A DNA stretch of 64,000 nucleotides from Platanthera guangdongensis (lineage: Eukaryota; Streptophyta; Magnoliopsida; Asparagales; Orchidaceae): NCBI GenBank assembly GCA_039583875.1, contig CM077159.1:102881287-102945286 (forward strand). The letters run 5' to 3'. Position numbers and translations under genes: made by a program. This document shows, one piece after another, positions 10,481 to 21,960 of this stretch (positions within the stretch are counted from its first letter, which is position 1; each line of letters starts with the position of its first letter). The notes beneath the pieces were generated by a model, which worked only from the letters and a program-made list of their open reading frames with translations, searched no databases and was not told where the DNA came from.

Positions 10481-10492
10481 TGGTATCAAAGC
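10481..10492 (+). other. T1 primer-binding site, split by S1
   Basis: TGGTATCAAAGC is the initiator tRNA-Met-type PBS of T1. Its natural neighbour, the T1 5' LTR end at 1743, is now 8.7 kb away because S1 inserted here; AATGG at 1744-1748 is the duplicated left copy. The leader that follows matches the reverse complement of the T2 leader just left of 19311. Confidence 0.88.
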
Positions 10493-10684
10493 AAACCTCG
10501 ATCGAAAGAGAAGTAGTCCACAACATCCTTAGGCCACCCCCGTGCGTGCTTAGTTTGCGGACAAACTAGTAGCATAAGCAGTGGTGGGCCCATAAGGGAA
10601 ATCACATGTAGAAATCCATTTTTTCTCCTCCTTTTATTCTATTGCTACTCTATCTAACTGTTGGAATTTTAATTATAGCCTGCG

Positions 10685-11793
10685 ATGAATCCTACTCCAC
10701 AGTAGGGGACACCTCAGGCTCCGAATATAGTTCCACCTATGCCAGCTCAAGTTCCGTTTCAACAGACGGAGATGGGGCAAACATTGACGGCCATCTTAGA
10801 GGCCTTCAGAGATCAGCAGGCCCCGACTCCACAGCCAAATCCCGGAGCCAACTGGATGAGTGCCTTTCGGGCACTTTCCCCTCCATCCTACTAGGGGACG
10901 GATTTGGCAGTCTGTACAGAAGAATGGTTTGATACCATCTATGAGATGATTACAGGGATATGATGCCCCAATGAGGAGGTAGTTGCTGTGGCAGTCCCCT
11001 GCTTGGAATCGCACAGGAAGAGGTAGTGGAAGTCACAGCTGGACACCGCCTTTGCGGATATGAATTGTGCATATATCTCTTGGGAAGAGTTCAGAGCGCA
11101 CTTCTGGGACATTTTGTGCCTCAGTCGGTGAGGGACGGCTGGAGGATAGGTTCCCGTAGTTGAAGCAGGGCAACATGATAGTGTTGGAGTATTACCAGGA
11201 GTTTACACACCTAGCCCGTTATGCGGACTCTTACTAGTTGGACGACACTGGCTACGCCAAGAGATTCTACAAGGGGCAGCACAATGACATGAGATTGGCC
11301 CTTCTCTTCATCTCTGAGGGAATCTTGGTCAGGATTCTGGAAATGGCTAAGAAAAGGGAGGCAGATCAGCTTACTGTAAAGAGCCGGAAGTGGCCGGCTG
11401 ACGATACAGTGATTGGAGGACGTAGAGATCGTCCTCGAGGCCAGGTCATCAGGGAAAGAAGGAATGGGGATCAACCCAGTCAGGAGATTGGACCGAAGCA
11501 GAGGAATCAGGGGGTATTGGCCCCCCAGCCCTTACACATGCTGGAGATATCGAGGATAGCAAAACAGGCATTGTTGTGCTTCCACTACAATCAGCCGGGG
11601 CATTTCGAAAGAAATTGCCCCATGAGGCGAGCACCTCCACCAGCACTTCAGGGTGCCCCACTTGCTTGGCAGTTTTGTGGCCGAGCACACGACCGGGGAT
11701 GGGGATATCAGGGCAGAGGCCACATGCCATAGAGGGAGCAGTTGTATGCACTAGATCTGGCATAACCCCGGAACCCGGAGCAGGTTATAGCAG
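10685..11793 (+). pseudogene. gag: T1 gag, decayed (Tekay-like)
   Basis: An ATG at 10685 opens a reading beginning MNPTPQ, soon interrupted by a stop. Identifiable gag peptides are spread over several frames, for example WFDTIYEMITG and FADMNCAYISWEEFRAHF. The best open part, 11238-11732, ends in a zinc knuckle remnant CFHYNQPGHFERNC at about 11577-11618, where the second Cys of CxxC has become Tyr. One stop near 11235 replaces a Gln expected by comparison with the family. At its 3' end the coding sequence runs into an intron-like segment (11794). It is not functional as it stands. Confidence 0.82.
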
Positions 11794-11912
11794 GTATGTC
11801 AGTACATTCAATTTCCTTCTTTCCTAAAAACTAGTTCTCATAGACACAAACTAGTTAGAAATTAAGAAAAGAAAAACTACAACTAGACCACTAAGACACT
11901 TAATTACCTCAG
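11794..11912 (+). other. Intron-like segment between T1 gag and protease
   Basis: This 119-bp AT-rich segment begins GTATGT after CAG and ends TTACCTCAG before GC. The flanking codons join in frame so that gag peptide EQVIA runs through a Gly into MVFISGKPAHTLFDGGAS of the protease. Left unspliced, the upstream frame stops within the segment. Splicing is inferred only from these signals and the frame; a chance insertion is the alternative. Confidence 0.5.
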
Positions 11913-13260
11913 GCATGGTCTTCATCAGCGGTAAGCCCGCTCATACACTCTTCGACGGTGGGGCTTCACACTCGTTTGTGTTAGAGGACTTCATGAAAGG
12001 ACTGACAGGCGTGGAGCAATTCACAGGAAGGGTGATGAGGGTGCGTTTACCCGATGGATCAGAGCTTATGACCTCCTCTCATTGCAAAATGGAGGCAGAG
12101 ATAGGCGGGAAGGCATTTGAGGTACCAGCGATAATCCTGAGGATGCCGGACTATGATCTCATACTGGGCATGATGTGGTTACACTGGAATAATGCCTAGA
12201 TTGATCGCTTGGAGAAGAGGATCACCGCGAGGCACAGGGACTCCTCTATTATTATTGAAGGTATTACACCAGCCCACCTAGTGTTATTATCGTCTGTACA
12301 GGCCGTCAAGGCCCACCTACAGGGAGAAGAAGTTAATCAGGTTCTCTTCGAGATGGTCATGGCCAAGGATTCTATATCAGATATTCCAGTGGTGTGGGAC
12401 TTTGTCGATGTATTTTCGGAGAAGCTACCAGGGCTACCCCCGCACCGGGAGAAGGACTTTCAGATTCAGCTCGTGCCCGGGGCTAAGCCGTTATCCAGGG
12501 CTCCATACCAAATGGTCCCAAAGGAGTTGGTGGAATTTTGAAGCCAGCTTCAAGAGTTAGTGGAGGCCGGGTTCTCCCGGCCTAGCTCTTCACCGTGGGG
12601 AGCTCCGGTGTAATTCGTCAAAAATAAGGATGGGACACTTCGGCAGTGTATCGATTACCGGGCCCTGAACAGGCTCACGGTCCAGAATACGTATCCCTTG
12701 CTCGAGATAGACGAGTTATTTGACCAGCTGCAGGGAGCTTATTTGTTCTCAAAGCTGGACTTGAGATCGGGGTATTACCAACTACGCATACAGGAGGAGG
12801 ATATCCCAAAGATGGCCTTCAGTAGCAGATATAGACTGTACGAGTTTACAGTGATGCCCTTCGGGCTCACAAATGTACCCTCTGCATTCATGGCCTTGAT
12901 GAACCGGGTGTTCAAAGAGTATCTGGATGTCTTCATCATTGTATTCGTTGACGACATCCTCATTTATTCGAGGACTGAAGAGGAGCACTCGAGGCATCTG
13001 TCTTTGACGTTGGGGAAGCTCCGAGAGCATACGATGTATGCTAAGTTCAGCAAGTACCAATTCTAGCTAAAGGAGGTGGCATTTTTTGGCCATGTAATCA
13101 GTGGAGCAGGTTTGGTAGTAGATCCGGCGAAGGTACATGCAGTGCGGGTCTTGCAACGCAAGAAGGTCCCACTATTCAAGGTTCTGTGGAGAAACCATGG
13201 GCAGGAGGAGCATACGTGGGAGTCATAGGACTTGATGCAGCAAAAGTACACGGAGATCTT
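11913..13260 (+). pseudogene. pol: T1 protease, partial reverse transcriptase and chromodomain remnant
   Basis: The protease region (11915-12199) carries FDGGASHSFV, with Gly in place of the Ser of the usual DSGA. The RT part (about 12380-13130) shows the family sequence leading to FVDDILIYS at about 12947. Stops include TAG at about 12197, TGA near 12539, TAA near 12611 and TAG near 13063. After VVDPAKVHAV (about 13110-13147) the sequence jumps to KVPLFKVLWRNHGQEEHTWES, the end of a Tekay-type chromodomain. RNase H and integrase are therefore deleted. The element cannot move by itself. Confidence 0.87.
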
Positions 13261-13376
13261 CGAGTCAGGTATACCTTAAACCTTAGGGATGTTACAAGTT
13301 TTACTTATTCTGTATAAACCCACGTAGGCTCAACATTAATTTCGGGGAAACAAATTTTAATATATATAATGGGATT

Positions 13377-16300
13377 TGTAACATCCCTTAAACAACTAGA
13401 CCCTAGGATTTTGTTTCGTCATGACTAGGTCATGAAAAAACCACCAAAAGCTCAAAGGACCAAGTGAACAAGGCCAAGGTGAAAATCACCTTGGTCTGCT
13501 TATAGCTCAGCCTCAATATTTAGACCTAAGGTCTGACTTTAGGGCTACACCTTGATCCCAGGACCCTACCATAACACCCCAAACACCTTGGGAAGACCAT
13601 AGGGCCACTAAGGACCCACTCTAGGCAGTCAAAGAGTTAAAGTTGACCTAAGTCAACCCTAACCCTAAATGGGTCAAACTAGCCTACATAGGGTCAATTG
13701 ACCTTCTCCTAGCCAAGAGGACCCAACCCATGCCCTCCTAACCCTAAAGTGAGGTTAATGGGTCACTAAGGACCCATTGGGGTCAACCTAAGAATTTATG
13801 TTGACCAAAGTCAACTCAAGCCCCTAATTTGGTCAAAGTACCCTCCCTAAGGGTAGGTGACCTCCAAGATGCCAATTCAACCTTACCCATCCATACCTAG
13901 ACCCTATGGGAGGCCAAGGGCCACCTTTGGTATCTGGTTTCAACTCATCTGGAGAAGAGGAGAAGTTTCCAGCCGTTTCCTGGCCACCCCAAGGCAGATT
14001 CACCTCCCCACCACCATGGTTGAGCCAAGCTATTCTTGGCCATTAATGGCATTGATGTCATGACCCTCCCCTCTTCCCCATCTTATTATTTTAAAAGCTT
14101 CACTAGGCTCCAAGGAGTCGCTTCCACTCTCACCCTGATGATTTAGAGTTAATCCACAGTGTAGTTACAGAAACCCGAGCGACGCCACCACCATCATGGC
14201 ATTACGGTGGTCGACGCGTCTCTAGGCCGCAAACAAGGTCCTCCCCTTCCTCTATCACTGTGGATAGATCATAGGGATCTTTTAGAATAAAAATAGGGCT
14301 CAATTGAGCTCGATTGAAGCTTGCATTTTCATGGGTTTTCCGTGGAAAAATGAACTCTTGGGTTCGCCGGAGTAGGCCTCTCTGGCGGTTGTGCCGCCTC
14401 CTGACGATAGCCACCACATCAACGGAGGTGGTGGTGGCGATGGCCGGCCAGGGAGGTGGCCGGATGGCGGGCGGCAGTGGCTGGAAGTTGCTCCAGGATA
14501 GGTGGATCCTAACCGTTGGCTGAAGGTTGAAGATAACCGGCAGCCGCACGATCTGCGCCAAGATTTATGCTGAAATCGAATTAAAACTATAGGGTATAAA
14601 TTTTTGATTATTTCATTTCTGTCACACCTTTTGTATTTAATGTTTTTATTTATTAAAAATACCTATATGCTAATCCAAAAGAAGTGGTCAACATAACCTT
14701 TTTAGCCCAAGGGGTCTACTTTAAGTCAAAAATGGTTTGAAACAATTTGGGCGTCTGGTTTGGCCAGGGCACTCATTTTGGTGGGGTCTAAACCTAGGGC
14801 TAGGCAGAAATTTAAATGGGCGCCCACACTTCATCTCTAGACCAAATGACCTGACATTTGGAAAGGGAGTCACCCTAGACCATATCTAGGTCCTGCCCAA
14901 AAATGAGAATTTGTGGGGTCAATTTTTCTATAGTTTTGGAAATTATTTAATTTATCTAGGGTAATTTAATTTAGGGAGCAAATAACATCCAAACCCACCG
15001 AAATTTTGGAGAGTGGTGCTTGGGGTCATTATAAAGCTCTGGTTAAAATTTCATCTCATTTGGAGGTGGTTTGAATTGAAATTATGCAAACCCTAGCCTT
15101 TTCTTAGAAAGGGTATTTTGGTCAAAAGTGCACTTTGTGTTCTGGGTGGCCAAGTCACCTCAACAGATGTTGATATTGGGGCCACTGACTTGGCATGGCT
15201 ATTAGCACCTTCCCATGCAAGATAGGGTAGATTGGAATAGTTTTGCCCTAAGATCTAAGACCAAACCCTAAGGAAGGACTTTTATGACTTGTGAAGGACA
15301 TGAGGTCAAATGACCATGAATAAACTTGAAATTTTGTAGGGAGGGTGCTAGTGTATCTAAAGCCCTCTGGTAAAAATATTAGGGGATTTGGGAATGGGTA
15401 AGCCACTCTAAACCCTAACCCTAGTTTAGGGCACAAAATGTGTAGAGATAGAATATATTAATAAAACTCATTGAATAGTGATGAAACTTGGGTAGAGAAG
15501 TCTTAGGGTTAGTTTGAACCTCTGGAAAGTTTTGTAGGGTGTTTGGAAGATATTGGCTTATACTTGTAGTTAAAATCTTTAAGTTGCCCCTAAAGATGAT
15601 TGTGATAAAATCATGGTTAAACTAGCTTGCAATATTATGAAACTTCGTCATTGTGGATTTATGATCATACTATAGCCATGGTAAAGTTTTTGTAATTTTT
15701 GGAAAATATTTTAAGGTACGTCTCTATTTAATTCCATTTATTGTATTTATATTGAATTAATTAATTAGGGGCATAAATCTTGCTGAAAAATTGATAAACT
15801 TGGGATTTTATGTTCAATAGTCATATTATGTTTATCATAAATTTTGTGGAGCATTTATTTGTTTGATGTTGGTACTTCATGTTCAAACTTGAGGTTTTTG
15901 GATTTCTAGAATAATTAAATAAATAACCAGATAAATTAGGAAAATTATGAAATTCTGGATTTAGGCTAAAACGAGCATGAAAGCCCTCCATTAATTATTA
16001 TATGGTTACTGGATGAATATTTTAAGTACCTCTCATTTTACACGTCATATAACTTAGGTTGGTCTGCATTTAGTAAAACTGCAGAAATTATTTTGGAATA
16101 TGAATTTGGGTATATGAGTTGGGGTTAGATGTTTGCTGGTTTGGATAATTAAAAATGAGTTCACCATTGAAAGATAGTATGAGTAGAGTGTTGGTTGGCT
16201 AGTGTTAGGTGGTGCTCGTGGTCGACGAAAGATCGTCTTTCCCGGAGGGAGGAGGTGTCTAATACTCTAGGGTTAGATCCAGTACAACAAGTAAGGGTTT

Positions 16301-17766
16301 GTGAAATCTGATAGCACCTAATAATAGTAAGTGCCTTGCGAAAGGGAGCTTTGGGCGTAATCCCATTATAGTTCCTAGTGCCTTCGAGAGCCCTTCACGG
16401 GGAATACCTTGGGCAGTCCTGTGCTAACCTAAACAGTAAGAATAAAACATTTCAAGAGCAACTAGTATAACTAGGGTTGCACGTTCACACACCCCGGTAC
16501 CCCGGGAGGCTTATTAGGATGTTTTGATTGCAATTCGGACGGTTCGTTTGGAAGGTAGATGCACGGACGGATAGTCCGGGGAGCCAGTGGCTCAAAAGGT
16601 TTTGGATACAAAATAAGGTGGTGGGTCTTTGGTATCGGACGGTCATTCACACTGACGTCGATACGTTGACTCAGCGGTATGGGACACTTAGCCAAAGAAA
16701 TTCTGGTGGATATGTCCAGCACTAGTACGCGGATACTCTAGGTTGTGTTCTTCTAGGGGCGTACGGGAGGGCTAGGCCTGGTAGTGTGGATACCCGCCTA
16801 GGAGTGGGGGGCCCGACACACTGTCTCTGTTTGCCACTACGGAGGTTCTTGGTAGTGAAGCTAGGTGCCCAAATAGGGGGAAATAAAGGTCTGTGCGCAT
16901 AAAGTCATGTGCGTGGGTTACACTTGCATGAATCATGGCATAGCATACTTGTATACAACCGACACCCCAACGTATAAATTGGTATGTGACTTTTTATATG
17001 GTGGGAGCCTTGCAGAAGTCCCCTTAACTTATATGTTTGTATGGACATTCATATAAGTTAAGGTTACTTACTTCTTACCTTGTCTTTCTTACACATGCTA
17101 CTTACTCTACTTGCTTACCCTACTTGCTCACCTTACTTCATACTATTATAGAACTGCTAGACTAGTTCCACTGTCACCTGCCACTTTGTACTCTCCACCT
17201 TGTAGCTTCCCTTTCCTCTTCCCGGCCCGGTGCCTATGAGCCATGGGGGGAGCGGTCGGGGATGATAGGACTTAGTCTTTATGACTAATGGTTTTCGGAC
17301 CACAACATTACAGGGGCTTCGGATGGGAGACAGGGACCAGCAGCTCAGGGACCAGCACCAACGGGGTGCGGTGCGCATGCTGGTCGGCCAGTCTAGTACC
17401 AGAGCACCAACGACCAGCTCCATGAGTGATAGTCTTTTTACAGCTTCCGCGAGAGGTTGTAGCGAGGATCTAATGTACCGGGCTTATGCCCGTTAATATT
17501 TCCGTTTTGTTACTTCGCAGTACTCTCTTTTCTACTTATGGACATGTTGTGATTTCTCTTATTATATATGACCTTTGTGGACTCAGCTATTTCATTCCTG
17601 AATACTGCTCTCTCTATGATGATCGAAAAGGCCAGCAGAATCGACGTTTTGTAGTGGCGTCTTTACCAAGTGTCGCGGCCACCGCAAAACGGCGGTTCGG
17701 GGCATAAGACCCCGGGTTTGAAAAAAAAAAAAAACGGGTCGGGGGGGGGGGGGGGGGGGTCTTACA
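13377..17766 (+). repeat. T1 3' LTR (about 4.39 kb)
   Basis: The LTR starts TGTAACATCCC, just after an AATTTCGGGGAAACAAATTT-like stretch and a short purine run, and ends GGTCTTACA. Its last 2.3 kb match the left edge of the window. Such length is typical of Tekay/Del chromoviruses. It contains no gene. The bases that follow, AGAGA at 17767-17771, may be the target duplication, but the left flank lies outside the window. Confidence 0.88.
17721..17759. repeat. Poly-A and poly-G tracts near the T1 LTR end
   Basis: A run of 14 A is followed by CGGGTC and a run of about 18 G, 8 bp before the LTR end. The 5' LTR has a short mixed A-rich run and no G run here. Expansion by slippage or a sequencing or assembly artefact are both possible. 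Confidence 0.9.
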
Positions 17767-19311
17767 AGAGATAATCAACCCGACCCCGAGAATAATACGA
17801 CCTCGGTTTTCGCCCGAATATCGAGTACTACATGTGATAGGTGCACTTGCCTCCTTTCGTTAAAAAACTCAATTTTTAGCAAGCTCGCGGCGTTCGACTC
17901 ATCAAACCAACCACCTAAATTAGAGTCTGTTCACGGGCCATCAAATACACGTTATGATAAACACAATTTTCTTCCTGTAATTTGAGTTCTCGTTTGTAAG
18001 TGTAGACAACGACTCTATAAACTTCCTCTAGATGATCATGTTCTTATTCCTTCGAGTACGCCTGAGTAATCAGTCAATTCAACTTTACGAGTCATATCTA
18101 AGGTCTACATCCTTCAATATATTATCTGCTAACTTCTTGCTGTTTCCTAGAGTCATCATACTTCCGATGTTATAACATAGCGATTTAAATTATCTTCCCA
18201 GATATCCTGAATCTTGTTACCCGTCATCTAATTTCACATGACATCTTGTAATAGTTAAATCTCGTAATTACTCCTCCTAACTTTCATGTCATTGTCCTGG
18301 TAATGCTACAAATCATCATTCCAAACACGTTTTTACAAAACCTTATCTTCGCCCAAATAACGTTGAATAAGATCAACTTCAATCTTACTATATTTGGGAC
18401 AACACATCTTCTAAATTAGGTCTAAGGAAACCCAAGTCAATAACTAATTTGTACAATAAACCAAAGACAAGCGCCCAATAAACAAAAGATAAGCCCCTAC
18501 CTGTCTTGGGCTAAGTATCTTTGATATTACATATTATATCTGTCCTAGCTGGGTGCACAACTCCTAGGGCATCACCATAGATTTGGGGTTTCATCCTAAA
18601 ACTTGTCGATATACTCCATACTTTAAACCCTCTGAGTCGCATTTAAAATAACCTTATCAGGGTCAAAATGTTCCCAATCTCAAATGAGTCTCTTCCAAAC
18701 TTGAATTCCTATCTGACCCTCGGTGTTTGTCTTGGTGGTTGTCTCCGGGTAATCTTTTTACTGGTAAGAGGGTTGAGAAAAAGTGTCTTCTGTCATTCTG
18801 CTAATAGATTATTTGCCTCAATTCTCCTTAAGGCAGTCCTACCGGTTTGAGTAATCTTGGACAGGGACCGTAGGGACACCTGAGTTTATGTCTTAGGTAG
18901 TCATTCTCATGTTAAACTCCTCCTTTATTCTCTTTGGGTATCTCCTTACCTTAACCAAGTTCATACTGAAGGTCTATTTCCGACTAGGGCATACTATAAG
19001 TTGCCATGGTTAGTCATGTTTCCTAGTGGGTTGAGTCTAACTTGTTAACTAGAGAATTATAATTTGAGATCTTCGCAGTAGGAGGTGCTCCCTGCTGGGG
19101 GCAGGGTTTAACGTAGGCTACAAAGAATAAATCCAATTGTTAGCTAATGTACAAGTGAAACTAAAGAAAGGTAGACCTTTGCATGTGATTCCCCTTATGG
19201 GCACACCATTGCTTTTGTTGCTAGTTTGTCCTCAAACTAAGATCGCGCGGGGTGGCCTCGGGTTTTTGTGGACTTCTTCTCTTTGGATCGATGTTTCCCT
19301 CTAATACCAAT
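17767..19311 (-). other. T2 leader and unrecognised degenerate sequence
   Basis: Read on the minus strand, the first 170 bp after 19311 give a degenerate PBS (TTGGTATTAGAGG, at about 19299-19311) and a leader that aligns with T1 10484-10620. They are followed by a match to the T1 gag start near 19110. From about 19070 down to 17767 I recognise nothing: there is no long ORF and no clear similarity to the other elements. T1 appears to have inserted into or beside this T2 interior. Confidence 0.6.
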
Positions 19312-21062
19312 TGTAAGACCCTCTTTTTTTCTTTTAAACCACTAGGGTTTTATGTCTAGATCGTCATTTTGCGGTGACACCGATGATCGGGTGGGTCGCC
19401 ACTACAAAATGCAAATCCTGCCAGCCTTAACGATCACCAAAGAAAGAGAAGTATACAGATAAGTTCAAGTCCACATATCATATATAATATGAAATAGAAA
19501 TCACATCAATGTCCACATGATAAAGAAGTACTGAAGCTGAAAGGCAAATAGAAATATAAACAGGCTTAAGCCCGGTACATCAAGTCCTCACAACACCACT
19601 CTCGCAACTCTCAACATCTAAGCGAAAGAAAACTGAAATCCATCCTCGACACGTCACCGTGTAGTAGTGGTAGAGCGCAACAACTACTCCTCATGTCCTG
19701 CCTCCTTGTCCTTCTGATACTGATGCTCCTACTTCTTGGTCCCCTAAAATGATGTGGTCCACTGACCATTAGTCAAAAGACTAAGCCACTATCATCCTCG
19801 CCTCAGCCCCGTGACTCCTAGGCACCGTGCGGGGAGGATGAAAGCGGAAGATAACAAAGCAGAGTGGAACAAGCAGGTGACAACTATCCTAGCAGGTTTA
19901 TGTACAAAAGAACTATAACAAGAAAGCAGTAATGTAAACAAGTAGAACAGTAGAACATGTAAAGTAAACTAAGGAATAAGTAAAAGTATAAGAAGGTAAA
20001 CTAAGTATGTAACCATAACCTATAGGAATGACCATACAAACCTATAGAACAAGGGGTTGTTTTGCAAGGCCTATTGTATAAAGAGTCTCATACCAATTTA
20101 TACTTTAGTTATCAAGGGTTATATGCAATTAATATGTTATGACATGCAAGTATGTTATGGTATGAACATGCAAGTGCAACTCACACACCCGACTCTGTGC
20201 ACACAGACCTTTAGTGCCCCCTTTCTAGAGCTTAACCACCCAGGATACCTCCATAGTGGCAAACAGAAGCGGTGGGTTGAGCCTTTCCCACATCTAAACC
20301 GATATCAACACTACCAGTTAGACCTATCGTATGCCTCAACACTGGTGCACTAAGCGGAGCTCCTGCGTAGTCTTGCTGGTTGCCGTACCGGGTTTTATTT
20401 GGCCAAGTGCTAAACCACACTTGCCGAGTCAATGTATTGGTGTCGGTGCGACGACTCTCCAATATCGAAGACCCACCACCTTATATCTTATTCACATGCA
20501 ACATTAATGTATTTCCCACCAAGTCAAAGCTCTCCGGACAATCCCGTCCGTAACAAATATCTTCCGAGCAATGCTCCCCGGACTAACCCATATGTCACAA
20601 AACCATCTGAGCCATCGGCTCGCCGGGCTAACCTGCCCATCAACAAAACCACCGAGCCTACCGGCTCGCCGAGCTAACCTGCCCATCACTAAAACCACCG
20701 ATCCTACCGCTCGTGAGACCTAACCTGACTCCCACAACACCGGGGAGTGTGAGTGTAAGTGTAACCCTAGAGTATTTATAATTAATCTTCCATTCAATTT
20801 ATTCCTACGGCTTACATTAACCTTGTACTGCCCAAGGCATTCCCTGTGAAGGGCACTCGAGGGCAATAAGAACTACGATGGGCTGAAGTCCAAAGCTCAC
20901 TTTCGCAAGGCACTTACTATTATTGGTTATTATCCAATTCCCGAACCCTTTTAACATTATTCTGGATATAATCCTAGTGTATTTTGACTCTCTCTCTCTC
21001 TCTCACACTGTCTCTCTCTCTCTCTCCACAGGAAAGACGATCTTTCGTTGATCCCGAACTGA
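19312..21062 (-). repeat. T2 LTR, 3' part, minus strand (Tekay-like)
   Basis: On the plus strand it starts TGTAAGACC, the reverse complement of the T1 LTR end, and its content runs parallel to the reverse complement of T1 up to the part matching about 16220. There it is cut by C1. It includes a CT-rich microsatellite at about 20990-21027. It would be the 5' LTR of a minus-strand element whose remaining LTR lies beyond the window or is lost. Confidence 0.82.
20990..21027. repeat. CT-rich microsatellite
   Basis: Two runs of CT repeats are separated by CACACTG, within the T2 LTR. Confidence 0.9.
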
Positions 21063-21840
21063 TGTAGGGATGGTCCGGAATCGGAGATCTCCACAAAGCT
21101 AACGCTCTATCTACGCACTACACGTCATAGATCTACCGCACCTACACAACACCTATCGCCCACAATAATTTCTCGTCGCAAGAACGCAGCACAAATAACA
21201 AAGGGAGAATTGTCGACTCGAAAACAACGATCGAAAATTTGAGTCCGAATATTCCCCAAGAAAACACAAAGGTTGCCACTCCATTTTGAGACCAAGACCA
21301 AGGCTATAGGCCAAGATCCGCTCGGGCAAATAGGATCCACCCGATCCGGAATTAAAAGGCCTAGCAAAGGCGATTTCGATCCAAAACCTGCAGCGATTGA
21401 ATTAAATTTCCGGAAAAAACGAATGCGAAACCACCACAACTAAAGAAGAGAATCACATAAGGGAGAGGGAAGAGATTACCCAACCAGAAAGCTTTTCACA
21501 CAAGATAACTTTGGGAGAATCACTCTCTCCACGGATCCACCGGCGTCACACCGAAGGGTTTGCAACCTTCTTCCAAGGAGTCACACCGAAGGAAGCCGCA
21601 CCGGAGTCGCACCGAACGAATGGAGGGAGCAAGGGGCGGCGACTTCACACCACAAGCTAGGGGGGCGGCGGCTTGGAGAAGGCTCCTCTTGGCCGAAATT
21701 TCTCAAGGAGAGATTTGGTTTCAATCTTTTCTAATTATCTCATAAGGAAGCCTCCTTATATAGGACTTACAAACAAGCCTTAACCATTAATGATGGAGAT
21801 GTAATCTCATCCATCTGAATGACTAAATGCACACCAACAT
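21063..21840 (-). repeat. C1 LTR region, minus strand (boundaries uncertain)
   Basis: Read on the minus strand, the segment ends CCATCCCTACA at 21063, where T2 sequence stops, so this boundary is well supported. A minus-strand TATA box (TATATAAGG) lies at about 21755-21764. TGTTGGTGTG at 21840 could be the LTR start, but that would leave a U3 of only about 80 bp, with no polypurine tract before it; the true start may lie further right. Three GTC-C/G-CACCGAA repeats occur at about 21543-21622. The second LTR lies outside the window. Confidence 0.5.
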
Positions 21841-21960
21841 TAAAATTGTTCAAAATTAAAAATAACAAAACATGCAATGAATATAAAATTATCACTTAAA
21901 TATAGGATAATTTTATATTCCAAATATAAAATAGAGTTCAAGAAAATGAAATAAATAAGG

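Noticed and set aside
10481..10492. tRNA gene at tRNA-like sequences (also 3397, 36071, 48812, 56292)
   Set aside because: Each is a 12-18 nt primer-binding site complementary to the initiator tRNA-Met 3' end; no cloverleaf is present.
13620..13850. CCCTAA-like words suggesting telomeric repeats
   Set aside because: Isolated words in a C/A-rich LTR stretch (ACCCTAACCCTAAA occurs once or twice), with no tandem array.
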